The notes under the pieces were generated by a model, which had not been told where the DNA came from, did not search any database, and saw nothing but the letters and a program-made list of their open reading frames with translations. A program made the position numbers and the translations under genes. From a virus, in the IMG/VR virus record IMGVR_UViG_3300020183_000041, positions 21,126 to 85,125 of that record: 64,000 nucleotides of DNA; one strand, given 5' to 3'. How positions within the stretch are numbered: the stretch's first letter is position 1; each line of letters opens with the position of its first letter. Below, in pieces: positions 45,304 through 54,823 of this stretch.

Positions 45304-46476
45304 CTAATCAAGCCAGCAGTTATATTCTGCTGTAACTATTCCTCGCTCTGGATGAACATACATAAGCGGTTGTGAAGGTCTTCCTATTGAAGCAAGACTT
45401 TCCATTGCATATGTATTTGTTGATTCAGGGCTTCCAGATATTCTCATCTGAACTGTATTAAATGTCATTTTAGTTGGAGTATGGAAGTGCCCACAATAAA
45501 CATCTGTAAAATCTTCCTGTATTGCCCCAACTTTCCATCCATAAACTTTTTTCTGGAAAGAATAAAAAGTTGAAAGACTGCCAAATTGATCACCATGAAT
45601 TAGTAATGACTTATAGTTACCAATTTTATCAATTGCGTACCAGTTTCTTTCTCCATGACCATCTGGTATAACAAATTTAATTCTTTTTTCTTTTTCAAAA
45701 ATTAATTGCGTAATACGATAGAGCATTCGATCAGCATTAGTTTCTGGATCGTGATCTCTTCTTGCTCTACCACCAATTGAACCATGATTACCAATTATTC
45801 CAAAAAATGTAATTGTTTCAAAATTTTCCAACATTGATGTAATAAAATTTTTCATGATTCTTGGACCATCAACTGTAATTTGTCGATAAAGACCGCCATC
45901 AACCAAAAAAGATTGACCTGGGAATATCAATTCACCTTCAACAATATCACCAAGACACCAGATGTGAAGATGCTTAACAGGATGATTTTGACGTTGAATT
46001 TCTGTTAGATTAATAATTTTATCTGCATATTTCTTAATTCTATCTTCACATACAGTTGAGTTATAATCAGGTGTAACTTTTGCAAGCTGCCAGTCCGCAA
46101 GAATCGCAACCGCAACCTCCTCTCCAGATTTTCTTTTGTCGCTTTCTGGCTTAGGAACAGGATTGTATTTCCAATCAGATATTTCTAAATTATCTTTTAC
46201 TGCTCTATAAACAGCGTCAGCAAGATGATCTTCTTTTGCCTTGAGTTTTTCATACTCTTGCAAAAGTTTTGTATATGAAATCTTCAACTCTGTTTCTGTC
46301 TTTGGTTCTTCACCAGAAAAAACGTCCTTGGGAGTAGGCACTATTCCATTCTCTTTTCTAAATCGGCAGAGCCCCGTGGAGTCAATTGTCTTTCTACAGG
46401 TTGGGTCTGCATATCTTTGATTTGCCGTGTTTGGCTCAAATTCCATTGGGCACTCATCGGCTTCGCAAATCTTCAT
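45304..46476 (-). CDS. Metallophosphoesterase with N-terminal cysteine cluster
   Basis: A 390-residue protein. Residues 4-37 carry four cysteines (CEADEC, C27, C37), a small zinc finger. The calcineurin-like core has AILADWQ (D128), GDIVEGE (176-182), GNHGS (229-233), IHGD (293-296) and GHFH (329-332), the complete two-metal set. The order and spacing are close to those of archaeal polymerase II small subunit/Mre11-like nucleases. The gene has its own leaderless promoter and is followed by the holin gene. Confidence 0.85.
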   Translation of the reverse strand: MKICEADECPMEFEPNTANQRYADPTCRKTIDSTGLCRFRKENGIVPTPKDVFSGEEPKTETELKISYTKLLQEYEKLKAKEDHLADAVYRAVKDNLEISDWKYNPVPKPESDKRKSGEEVAVAILADWQLAKVTPDYNSTVCEDRIKKYADKIINLTEIQRQNHPVKHLHIWCLGDIVEGELIFPGQSFLVDGGLYRQITVDGPRIMKNFITSMLENFETITFFGIIGNHGSIGGRARRDHDPETNADRMLYRITQLIFEKEKRIKFVIPDGHGERNWYAIDKIGNYKSLLIHGDQFGSLSTFYSFQKKVYGWKVGAIQEDFTDVYCGHFHTPTKMTFNTVQMRISGSPESTNTYAMESLASIGRPSQPLMYVHPERGIVTAEYNCWLD

Positions 46477-46483
46477 AGGGATA

Positions 46484-46511
46484 ATTATACACCAATAATG
46501 GGCGATATCAA
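46484..46511 (-). promoter_or_regulatory. Leaderless promoter of the metallophosphoesterase gene
   Basis: Read leftward, TTGATA, 16 bp, TATAAT, then 7 nt to ATG 46476. There is no ribosome-binding site, so translation should start at the mRNA 5' end. The -35 is sigma70-like, unlike that of the early promoters. Confidence 0.7.
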
Positions 46512-46948
46512 TCGAAATAGGGCGGTTTTCTTATGGGGTCTAATCTTTTATTTAAGGGTTTTTTTATTATTTTTTTTCTTTGTTTCATATTGGCCCGAAG
46601 TTTTTCTCTATGTTTCTCAGAAGGTCTTTTCCCTTCCCTATGAATTGCGCTATGCTCTGAATGAGAGCAAAGAAAAAGATTCTCTAAACGATTGTCGCTT
46701 TTAATTTCATTAATGTGATGGACAGTTTCCCATTGATTTAAATATCTATTTACATAGGCTTCCATGACCGCACGATGTTCGTATATATAACCTTTAATGT
46801 TTGCGGGATGATCTGGCATTAATATTCTTACATAGCCTTTATCATCAATATATTTACCGCCCCCATAGTTTGGGTTCATTTCTCCAAGAGCCGTTCTCTC
46901 AGACCAACTTATATCTGTCCTTTGAGAAGCAAGTGGGCGTTTTGTCAC
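46508..46948 (-). CDS. HNH endonuclease (homing type)
   Basis: A 146-residue protein with a GTG start 3 nt after the upstream stop. Residues 25-60 (NPNYGGGKYIDDKGYVRI, YEHRAVME) are the DNA-contact part seen in phage HNH homing enzymes. The core ETVHHINEIKSDNRLENLFLCS has H77-H78 and N90, ending in HSAIHREG. The C-terminal tail is basic (KQRKKIIKKPLNKR). It splits the tail genes from the metallophosphoesterase and its promoter, as expected for a selfish insertion. Confidence 0.85.
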   Translation of the reverse strand: MTKRPLASQRTDISWSERTALGEMNPNYGGGKYIDDKGYVRILMPDHPANIKGYIYEHRAVMEAYVNRYLNQWETVHHINEIKSDNRLENLFLCSHSEHSAIHREGKRPSEKHREKLRANMKQRKKIIKKPLNKRLDPIRKPPYFD

Positions 46949-46951
46949 AAA

Positions 46952-47617
46952 TTAAACCGATCCACCAATATCTTCAACATAAAATTGTATTCTTTCAGTC
47001 CCTAAAATAGAAAAGGACGGAGCGTTATTTACTTGAGGTGTTCCATCATCTCTTATAACACTTACATAATATCTTTTATTCGTAATACCAGAACTAAGAC
47101 TATCAGCAACAAAGCTGTATGTTCCAGCGCCAATTTTTGATGGATAAGAAGATGGGGTTTTTAATATATGATTTGAAATATTTGCATTTGCAGAAGCTAC
47201 ATTGATAAAACTATAAGTGTGTGGTGTAACTTTCCAAGTAATAACCTCTAATGGAGCAGATGTTGTACCTTCACTAATCCGAATAAGAAATGTTGAATCT
47301 TCAGCACCAGCATTATTGATAGTAATCCCTGGAAATGAAAGCATAAATCTATAATATCTATTAGCACCAACTGTAATTAAATTATTAACCCCTCCACCGC
47401 CTTCGTTTTCAAGAGCAATAATTTCATTTTCTGTATTAAAATTAGTGTAGGGTCCAAGAGTTCCTGTTATGGTTGTTTTTATTTTGATAAGCCCTTTTGG
47501 ACTATCATCAGTGGCATCTTTTACCTGACTGATATTTGTTGACATTTGTTGGAGTCGTTCGCTTGTAATCGGGGTAACGCCCGACCAAGAAACAAATGAA
47601 TAATTTTCGTAAGCCAT
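46952..47617 (-). CDS. Probable minor virion or tail protein (221 aa)
   Basis: Begins MAYENYSFVSWSGVTPITSE, a start I know from actinophage proteins placed after tail fibre genes. The rest is strand-rich with TLGPYTNFNTENEII, repeated ITxN turns and no membrane span, as in a beta-sandwich virion decoration or fibre tip. It is 9 nt downstream of the S74-domain protein. Confidence 0.62.
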   Translation of the reverse strand: MAYENYSFVSWSGVTPITSERLQQMSTNISQVKDATDDSPKGLIKIKTTITGTLGPYTNFNTENEIIALENEGGGGVNNLITVGANRYYRFMLSFPGITINNAGAEDSTFLIRISEGTTSAPLEVITWKVTPHTYSFINVASANANISNHILKTPSSYPSKIGAGTYSFVADSLSSGITNKRYYVSVIRDDGTPQVNNAPSFSILGTERIQFYVEDIGGSV

Positions 47618-47626
47618 ATCTATCTA

Positions 47627-49492
47627 TTATACTCCATTTTCTAATATTTCTATCTTTTTGTATAATTCCTGAATTAAATGCATCATTGCTGGGATAATTG
47701 TTAAATAATTCCATGCTTCTGGACGACCCTCTTCATCAACTGTTGCACCGATTGGATATTTATCAAACATATCTTCAGCAATAAATCCTATAAGATATTT
47801 ATTCAAAAAGGAATCATCCTCTGACAAACATTCATTTTTGTATTTGAATTGTTTTACTCCTACAGATAGCAATCTCATTGGATCTAACAGATCCATGTTT
47901 ATATCAGAAATTTGTTCTTTATATCTGATTGATGAAGGTGCCGCTTTACGAAGAAAACCGCCCGTTTGTGCATTGACCCACCATGCAGCAGCACCGTTTG
48001 CTGTGCCTATATTATTTGTTGCAGTCCTAAAAAAATCACCATCAGCATTTATATTTCCACTATTTGTAGTAGAAAGAGACCTTCCAGTTATCCCAGCACT
48101 GCTGGTTACAGCACCGCCATCAAATGTTCCTTTGAAAGTACCAAAATAATTTGGTGCGGTGATAGTATCTGTGGTTATTGACGATCCAGTAATTGAAGTT
48201 CTAGCACCATATGCATAAACGCTAAATGCTCCTGGATAAATATATGCTTCAGCATATGAATCATCATAAATTCCATATTGAAAAATTCCACTTGTTGGAG
48301 AAATAAATGTAGTATAGTTTGTTCCACCAACATTAACATCTTTTTGAAGTCTTGTAGAAGTAATATCCCAGCCACCAATTGAACCAGAACCCGCTGTCAC
48401 GCTACCGCTAAACGAACCAGAGCCAGCAAAAGAAACATTTCCAGAACTATCTATCCTAAAATTTTTAGATACAAATTGACCACCATCAAGATCCAATCTT
48501 GTTCCCGCAGTTGAATATGTATCTGTCCCATTCCAATTAAAGTTAGTTGAATCAACAGAACCTGTTCTTATTTTTCCACCACTAATCGTAGTCGCTCCAG
48601 CATTAATTCTCCCTGCTGGATCAGATGCCCCTGTTGCAGCATTAGAAACAACAGTTGAGGCAGCGGTTGCGCCAATTGTAACGCTATTGCTAATTACACC
48701 AGTAGAAAAATTTATATAACCATTGCTATATAATACTGTTGACCCGCCAGTGATATTAGATGTGTTAATTGTCCATCCACCAATTGTTCCTGAGTTAGAA
48801 GTTATTGTTCCCGAAATCGATGCAGATGTTGCAGATAACGTACCACTCGCTGATACAGTGAAGTCTCCATTTGTGATTCTACCATTAGAAAAAACTGTTG
48901 TATTACCAAATGTTGCTGCTCCATTGCTATAGAGGATTGTAGATCCACCAGTAATATTTGATGTATTAATCGTCCAACCAGCAATATTACCAGAAGTCGC
49001 TGCAACAGTTCCTCTTACCGTAACATTGTTAAACTCAGCAGAGCCTGTATTTGATATAATCCAACCAGAATTCCCTGACGAGTAGTTATTGCTTTGAATA
49101 ATATTGTTAACAAGAATAATGTTTGAAACAAGCTCATCAGCAGTTATTGTATTTGCAGAAATTTCGTTTGCAGTTATTGTGTTTGCTCTAATTATATTTC
49201 CATTAAAAGCACCTGGTTCTAATCTAATTCCTGCAGGTTCTAGTATTGATGAGTTAACAACTCTTTTAATTAATTCTTCAAATGCAATTCTATTGTTTTC
49301 TTGTTTTATTGCTCTATCTCTATTAATATCTGTTCCAACAAATGTTGGAGAAAAGTCATAAACTGAATACACATTTGTATCTATTAATGATGAATTTTGT
49401 CCACTATGTGAGTGACCACCTGATGGAAAAAATACAATTGAATTTTCTGACGCCCCAATTGAACCAGAAATTGTTTGTCTAATTCTTGCCAC
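47627..49492 (-). CDS. Tail fibre/minor tail protein with S74 chaperone domain
   Basis: A 621-residue protein. The middle contains imperfect repeats around GWTINTSNITGGST and IxGWxI, and many AxSxSISG turns, typical of trimeric beta-helical fibres. The last 105 residues (SSIRYKEQISDINMDLLDP through YLIGFIAEDMFDKYP) are an S74 intramolecular chaperone that trims itself after fibre trimerisation. It would contact the host surface. Stop and start with the upstream gene overlap by 1 nt. Confidence 0.82.
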   Translation of the reverse strand: MARIRQTISGSIGASENSIVFFPSGGHSHSGQNSSLIDTNVYSVYDFSPTFVGTDINRDRAIKQENNRIAFEELIKRVVNSSILEPAGIRLEPGAFNGNIIRANTITANEISANTITADELVSNIILVNNIIQSNNYSSGNSGWIISNTGSAEFNNVTVRGTVAATSGNIAGWTINTSNITGGSTILYSNGAATFGNTTVFSNGRITNGDFTVSASGTLSATSASISGTITSNSGTIGGWTINTSNITGGSTVLYSNGYINFSTGVISNSVTIGATAASTVVSNAATGASDPAGRINAGATTISGGKIRTGSVDSTNFNWNGTDTYSTAGTRLDLDGGQFVSKNFRIDSSGNVSFAGSGSFSGSVTAGSGSIGGWDITSTRLQKDVNVGGTNYTTFISPTSGIFQYGIYDDSYAEAYIYPGAFSVYAYGARTSITGSSITTDTITAPNYFGTFKGTFDGGAVTSSAGITGRSLSTTNSGNINADGDFFRTATNNIGTANGAAAWWVNAQTGGFLRKAAPSSIRYKEQISDINMDLLDPMRLLSVGVKQFKYKNECLSEDDSFLNKYLIGFIAEDMFDKYPIGATVDEEGRPEAWNYLTIIPAMMHLIQELYKKIEILENGV

Positions 49493-52400
49493 TACATAAC
49501 CTTCCTTAATGTTACTGAATGATCCAATGAATCACCAACATTCAAACTGTGACCAACAACCCAATAATCAGTATTTGATATATCCATTGTATCAAGAGAA
49601 GTTATCTTTACGCGGTCTCCGAGCTGAATTGTTGGTAAAGCTATCGATGATATTGTCAAAATTGGTACTGGTTCTGAGAGTTTTGAAATAAAAAAATCTG
49701 CAATCTTGGTTGCATGCAAAGCATCTGTAATATATGAATTATCTATAATAATTTCTTTTAATCCATACTTTTTGACATCTGAGGCAAGACTTGAACTTTG
49801 TTTTCTTACCTGGGCTGCCTGCTCTGTTGTCACAATGGGTGTTCCAGCAATAGAAGTCAACTGGACCTCACCTGTTAGTGGGTTTGTTCCTTGTAGGAAA
49901 ACAAATTCGCCAGAGCTGACTGAATTAGAAGCAACAATGATTAACTCCGCGCCATACGATGTTGGTTTAAAACTGTGAATCTCAACAAGATTGGGATCTT
50001 CATACTGTATTGCGCTAATAAATGGAAGTTGGATATTAAATGCCGGTGCCTTATCAAACTTAGCATCAAAATATTTTACTTCTCTAACTTTTGTATTTGC
50101 ATTATGTGTTGTTGCTGTTGTGTTAAACTGAGATCTCTCAACACCCAAAAATGATGTTGAGTTTATTGAAGTATACTTAACTATCTCATTATCAATTTTA
50201 AGATATCCATTTTTAGAAAATGGAGGATCATCTGTTGTATTTACTATTACAGTATTTGAATTAGATGTTAAGTTTGCTGCAAGAGTAACAACTCCAAGCG
50301 TTGTGGGGTCTGGAGCATTCCAAAGCCCTTGGCGACCCTGCAGTGAGGATGCCAGACCCGACACGTTCACAGTTACTTTATTAGTAATCAATTGAACATT
50401 GTAATCACCAGAAATAATATTTGTATTACCAGACAATGACTGTTGTACTTGAGAATGCTGGGGTATAGAAGATTCAAAGAATCTATAGAAGTGATCGTAT
50501 CTTGCTCTATCTAGTTCATCAATATACATTCTTCCAAAATCAGCTAATGAAACAGTATCTATAATATCTCTAACACTTGTATCATTGCCATAAAAGAAAG
50601 GGAATACAGTTAATGGTTGAATCTTTGTTGTAATATATCTATTTAATATTTGATCACCAGTTAATGCTTTATTATAAATAGTAAATTCATCAATTGTAAA
50701 AGATCTTTTTGTTGAAGACATTGTTTCACCATAAGGCGTGCTTGGATTCGTGTATTCAACATAACTAGCACCTCTACCACCTATCGTTATATCCAAATTA
50801 GCCCAAGAGTTAATATTGTGTACAGAGCCTTCAGTATCTAAATGTTGACCATTAATATAATATTTTAAACTTGATCCATCCTTGACAACAACAATATGAC
50901 TAAACTCAGAAGTAGAAAGAGCAATGTCTGAAGATACGGTTTTGGTCCCGCCAGATGTTTTTAATTTAAATCCATGACCAGAAGAGTTGTTAAAGAATTC
51001 AAACCCAGCAGTTGGGTTTGAATTTGCCCAGTTGCTTATATATTCTCCATCACTACTAAATACAGTTGGTAATTTTGCATAAATTTCAATTGTCCAATCA
51101 CCTGTGTATGTATTGCTAGAACTATTCACAATATTTAAAGCATTAGAGTATGGAATTCTTATATATGCATTATTTTCCAATAAAACAGATTTATTATCAA
51201 CCTCAGAAACCAAGCCAGTTGTTTGACCAAGTTTTGGAGAAGATACATAGACTCCATAATTTCTATGATGATTACAGTTTTTATTAGCAATTAAAGGAGA
51301 AGCATCATTTGCACCAAGTGAATCAAAAGCACATATTGTATAACAATCATCGGCATCAATAATGAAATCAGAACCTCCAGTATTACCCCATAATTCTAGA
51401 GAGAAATTGTTTGTAGTATAGAAAAACTCTATTCTGATCTTGTATGGCTTACCAGCGTCTAAATCAAGATTTTGAGATATTGAACTAGATACATCAGTCA
51501 AAGAACCTGGATGATCAAACCATTCATTAATAATTAAATTATCATCTAAGTAAAGTCTCGTACCACCATTTTTTATTCTTAAGAAAATTTCTTGGACACC
51601 AGACTCACTAGGGACATAAAAACCATCTATAATTCCGTTGTAATATGAATCAATCAATTCACCGCCATATGATGTGAATGAATAATCAGAAAGTTCAAGA
51701 GCTGATGTTGTTGGTGATGAAATGCTTTTACTTAATGCAACATAGTCTGGGGCTACAAAAGATTTCTGCCCCAAAGCTTTTTCTAATTCAGAAAGTTGAC
51801 GATCAATGGCATCTCCAAGAATATCTTTGACAAGAGATTCTTTCCCAGTAGGCATAGCCCAAAATCTTGCTCTTAATCCAGATGATGGAACTATTTGATT
51901 TGATGATCTATCAATCGTTGGCTCGTTAAATGAATATTGAGCAATACCGCCAATTCTTCTTGGTTCATCAGTATGTCTTACAAGTTGATCATAATCCGCT
52001 TGTGGGAAATGACAAGAGAGTAATAATGATCGAATCGCATCACCAGCAGTAACGCTTTCTTCAAAATAGCCTAATGTTATTTGTTTTTCTGAAAGATATT
52101 TACTCCAGTCATTGCATTTAATAGATACCTGCATTGAGCTTCCACCAGACCACTCATCAACATAGAAAGTTCCTGCATGAACATATTCATATGGGTCGAA
52201 TGTAACAACAGCACCTACTGTATGGCCCTTGGCAGTGGTATTGTTGTAGCCCCTTTCTGCTATTTGTAAAATTTTATCACTTGTCTTTTGACTAATAAGC
52301 AGCATCTCTTCAGACTGAGTGTCTTTATCTACAAATACTGTATAGTAAGTCCCAACATCACCCCCATCTGGAAAAATATTGGTATCCTCAACGGTCAGGG

Positions 52401-53367
52401 TTGAAGAGTTTGCGGCTATATTTGCTTTTAAAATGGTATTTGAAAGTATATTTTCTGTTTTTTTAATTCTCCAACCATTTGCTATAGTTATTTTTAAATC
52501 TTTTTTCATATATTTACCATAGTCAGATGACTGATTGAATGGATTAAATATTTTTGTTGAGTTATCCAAACTTATCGAAGCGGATGACGATCCAGACCCC
52601 GCGATGGGAAGGCTTGTTTCATGTAAATCCCTTGTTCTCTCAACAGAGTGGTTTATTACATAATCAGAAATATCTGTTTCATAAATTGGAGAAACTTCTT
52701 GCAATCTTGCATAGTCTTGAGGATTCACCGTTGAATGAACAACAACTTTAATTTTATACACATCCTGTGATGCCAAAGAAGCCGACACGTTATGATCTCT
52801 AAAATATTCACCATCTGCAATAGAGCCGTCTTCTTGTAAGATTAAAGTTAAAGATTGATTATATACATATAATGTATAATCACTAATTCTTCCATAATAT
52901 TCAGAAGTAGCTATTCTAATTCTATTAACTTTTCTTTGAGTGAATTGCCACTCTGCATATGGATCTGTAGCAAACCCATAGCCAGTATATGTATTTGAAG
53001 CAGATGAAGAACTTACAGAACCTGACCACCACCCATATTTGTAACCATCATCAAGATTTGACGGGACTGTATACCATTGACCATTTGCTGTAATTACCTT
53101 GCCATCAACATCTTTTGCATCACAAACACCCCATGTAAAAGATTGACGATCTTTACCACTCATCCCGTCTATTGGAGAGAAATAATACCCAAGATCCCCG
53201 ACTGAATTAGAAGCATGACTGCTATTTGTTGTCGCTGTCAGTGAGTCCACATGACGACTATCAAGCCATTGAATTACAATTTTTGGCTTAACTTTTTGGG
53301 CATAGGAAGTTATAGCAGATGTAAATGTGTTAGATAAAGTTTTACCATATATATCGCTCGAAATCAT
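49492..53367 (-). CDS. Large minor tail protein with PA14- and LamG-like domains
   Basis: A 1291-residue tail protein. About residues 550-670 look like a PA14 sugar-binding domain (GVQEIFLRIKNGGTRLYLDD, FSLELWGN). About 735-890 look like a LamG/concanavalin-like domain (YIRIPYSNALNI, HIVVVKDGSSLKYYING, DITIGGRG). The N-terminal and C-terminal parts resemble the baseplate hub and cell-wall-binding minor tail proteins of siphoviruses. It probably mediates adsorption to cell-surface glycans. It is co-transcribed with the tape measure. Confidence 0.75.
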   Translation of the reverse strand: MISSDIYGKTLSNTFTSAITSYAQKVKPKIVIQWLDSRHVDSLTATTNSSHASNSVGDLGYYFSPIDGMSGKDRQSFTWGVCDAKDVDGKVITANGQWYTVPSNLDDGYKYGWWSGSVSSSSASNTYTGYGFATDPYAEWQFTQRKVNRIRIATSEYYGRISDYTLYVYNQSLTLILQEDGSIADGEYFRDHNVSASLASQDVYKIKVVVHSTVNPQDYARLQEVSPIYETDISDYVINHSVERTRDLHETSLPIAGSGSSSASISLDNSTKIFNPFNQSSDYGKYMKKDLKITIANGWRIKKTENILSNTILKANIAANSSTLTVEDTNIFPDGGDVGTYYTVFVDKDTQSEEMLLISQKTSDKILQIAERGYNNTTAKGHTVGAVVTFDPYEYVHAGTFYVDEWSGGSSMQVSIKCNDWSKYLSEKQITLGYFEESVTAGDAIRSLLLSCHFPQADYDQLVRHTDEPRRIGGIAQYSFNEPTIDRSSNQIVPSSGLRARFWAMPTGKESLVKDILGDAIDRQLSELEKALGQKSFVAPDYVALSKSISSPTTSALELSDYSFTSYGGELIDSYYNGIIDGFYVPSESGVQEIFLRIKNGGTRLYLDDNLIINEWFDHPGSLTDVSSSISQNLDLDAGKPYKIRIEFFYTTNNFSLELWGNTGGSDFIIDADDCYTICAFDSLGANDASPLIANKNCNHHRNYGVYVSSPKLGQTTGLVSEVDNKSVLLENNAYIRIPYSNALNIVNSSSNTYTGDWTIEIYAKLPTVFSSDGEYISNWANSNPTAGFEFFNNSSGHGFKLKTSGGTKTVSSDIALSTSEFSHIVVVKDGSSLKYYINGQHLDTEGSVHNINSWANLDITIGGRGASYVEYTNPSTPYGETMSSTKRSFTIDEFTIYNKALTGDQILNRYITTKIQPLTVFPFFYGNDTSVRDIIDTVSLADFGRMYIDELDRARYDHFYRFFESSIPQHSQVQQSLSGNTNIISGDYNVQLITNKVTVNVSGLASSLQGRQGLWNAPDPTTLGVVTLAANLTSNSNTVIVNTTDDPPFSKNGYLKIDNEIVKYTSINSTSFLGVERSQFNTTATTHNANTKVREVKYFDAKFDKAPAFNIQLPFISAIQYEDPNLVEIHSFKPTSYGAELIIVASNSVSSGEFVFLQGTNPLTGEVQLTSIAGTPIVTTEQAAQVRKQSSSLASDVKKYGLKEIIIDNSYITDALHATKIADFFISKLSEPVPILTISSIALPTIQLGDRVKITSLDTMDISNTDYWVVGHSLNVGDSLDHSVTLRKVM

Positions 53368-54428
53368 TACACTTCTTCCAAAGTCAAATTACAATCCCAA
53401 TAGTATACATCATTTTGTAAATCTCTTCTTACAAGAGTCTCTGAGTAATCTCTTATAAATACATTATATGATGTTTCTGTATATGGTGTTGCGTCATCTG
53501 AATCATTATTTATAACTTTTAAAACGTGAACATCTGGATCTGAAGCCAGCTCTCTTATGAAGTCTCTTGCATATCTTTTATCAACTGTGTCATATCTTGA
53601 ACTTGGTAAGAACACCCAGGAAAGACTAAAAGAGTTCCGACCAGCGGAAGAAGATCTTTTGTAATATCTTGATTTAAGATTATTCCAATTTTTATTTTCA
53701 ACAAATACCATAGATTGATCGCTTGTTAAAGTGCGGCCTTGATTTGTTAAAGGTTTATCATCAATCACAAAAAGCGTCCTGTAGTGTGATGTATCTGGTA
53801 CGTCATTGACAGCAAATTTAATAGCTGTTGCAAGAATCTCAACACCAGTCGTTATATTTATTTGTGCAAGAAGAATCTCTCCAGCAATGGTGGTGACAAT
53901 GGTAAATGGATTTATAGAACAAGAAGCTGCTATTAATCTTCTTCCTGTGAAGTTTGCTGTGACCTCGCCAGACAGAGCACATATTGCTTTTGCTGATTTT
54001 ATTGATGTTGCTTGTAATGAGCTATCACAAGGTATTGCAATAGCAAATAAAGCTTCTTTATACACTAGAATTTGCAAATTAGAAATAATATTAATTGAAG
54101 AAGAAAGTAATTGAATTTTATAAGCAATAACGTTCAAATTAGATTGAATGCTTGTTGAACTTGAGGCTGAAGTTATTTTAGACGTATTAGTGGATACATC
54201 CGAAGTAACATTAATATTACAAGACGCAGATTTTACTGCAAGACCAAGACTTACATTATATCCTTGACATTCAATATTGACTGATGCGTTTGCAATTTTT
54301 AAAACTGATACTGAAACATTTGAAGTGCAATTTATTGACGATGACCCAAGTTCGACACTAATATCATTATAAAAATCAACACCGCTTTTAAAAGATTCTG
54401 TTATATTATAATAAAATTGAGATGACAT
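53367..54428 (-). CDS. Minor tail protein with repeated beta units (353 aa)
   Basis: The N-terminal 220 residues consist of repeating units, each with a short I/V strand and a S-I-N-C/I-T pattern (SSINCTSNVSVSV, ASVNIECQGYNVSL). The C-terminal 120 residues share a domain with the next gene: FSLSWVFLPSSRYDTVDKRYARDFI, ETSYNVFIRDYSETLVRRD, YYWDCNLTLEEV. Probably a distal-tail or tail-tip component. Confidence 0.68.
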   Translation of the reverse strand: MSSQFYYNITESFKSGVDFYNDISVELGSSSINCTSNVSVSVLKIANASVNIECQGYNVSLGLAVKSASCNINVTSDVSTNTSKITSASSSTSIQSNLNVIAYKIQLLSSSINIISNLQILVYKEALFAIAIPCDSSLQATSIKSAKAICALSGEVTANFTGRRLIAASCSINPFTIVTTIAGEILLAQINITTGVEILATAIKFAVNDVPDTSHYRTLFVIDDKPLTNQGRTLTSDQSMVFVENKNWNNLKSRYYKRSSSAGRNSFSLSWVFLPSSRYDTVDKRYARDFIRELASDPDVHVLKVINNDSDDATPYTETSYNVFIRDYSETLVRRDLQNDVYYWDCNLTLEEV

Positions 54429-54823
54429 TAAACTTCCTCAAAACCCATTGAAACATCATAATAAGCACATCTATTTTCGACATCTCTTTTTATTAATGTT
54501 TCTGAATAACTTGTGGCATACACAGTGAATGACTCGTCTGAGGATTCTGGGGACAATTTAGTGACTAAGGAAATAGTGCCTCTTTTTTGAGCAAGAGACT
54601 TGAGAAAATCCCTACCAGCTCTGCCATCCACTGTGTACGCCGCCAAGTTTGGCAAATATGTAAAAGATAGGTTAAAAACCTTCTTATTCTTTCGAATATA
54701 TCTTTTATTAATGCCTGAATCTAATTCCACATCAGATGCAGAAATAGATTCATTATCACTGAACTTTTTACCGTGCTCAGTAATTTCTGTACCGTCTAAC
54801 GTAACCATTTTAGTAATTGACAT
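54428..54823 (-). CDS. Minor tail protein, compact paralogue (131 aa)
   Basis: ATG 54823 overlaps the tape-measure stop as TGATG, with GGGG 7 nt upstream. It is a stand-alone version of the C-terminal domain of the gene at 53367: FNLSFTYLPNLAAYTVDGRAGRDFL, VYATSYSETLIKRDVENRCAYYDV and a final GFEEV. The duplication with and without a repeat region suggests ring-forming tail-tip proteins of different reach. Confidence 0.68.
   Translation of the reverse strand: MSITKMVTLDGTEITEHGKKFSDNESISASDVELDSGINKRYIRKNKKVFNLSFTYLPNLAAYTVDGRAGRDFLKSLAQKRGTISLVTKLSPESSDESFTVYATSYSETLIKRDVENRCAYYDVSMGFEEV

Noticed and set aside
47617-47634. TATAAT 8 nt before ATG 47617 as another leaderless promoter
   Set aside because: It overlaps the stop codon of the upstream gene, there is no -35 at 16-18 bp, and GGAG nearby could act as a ribosome-binding site.
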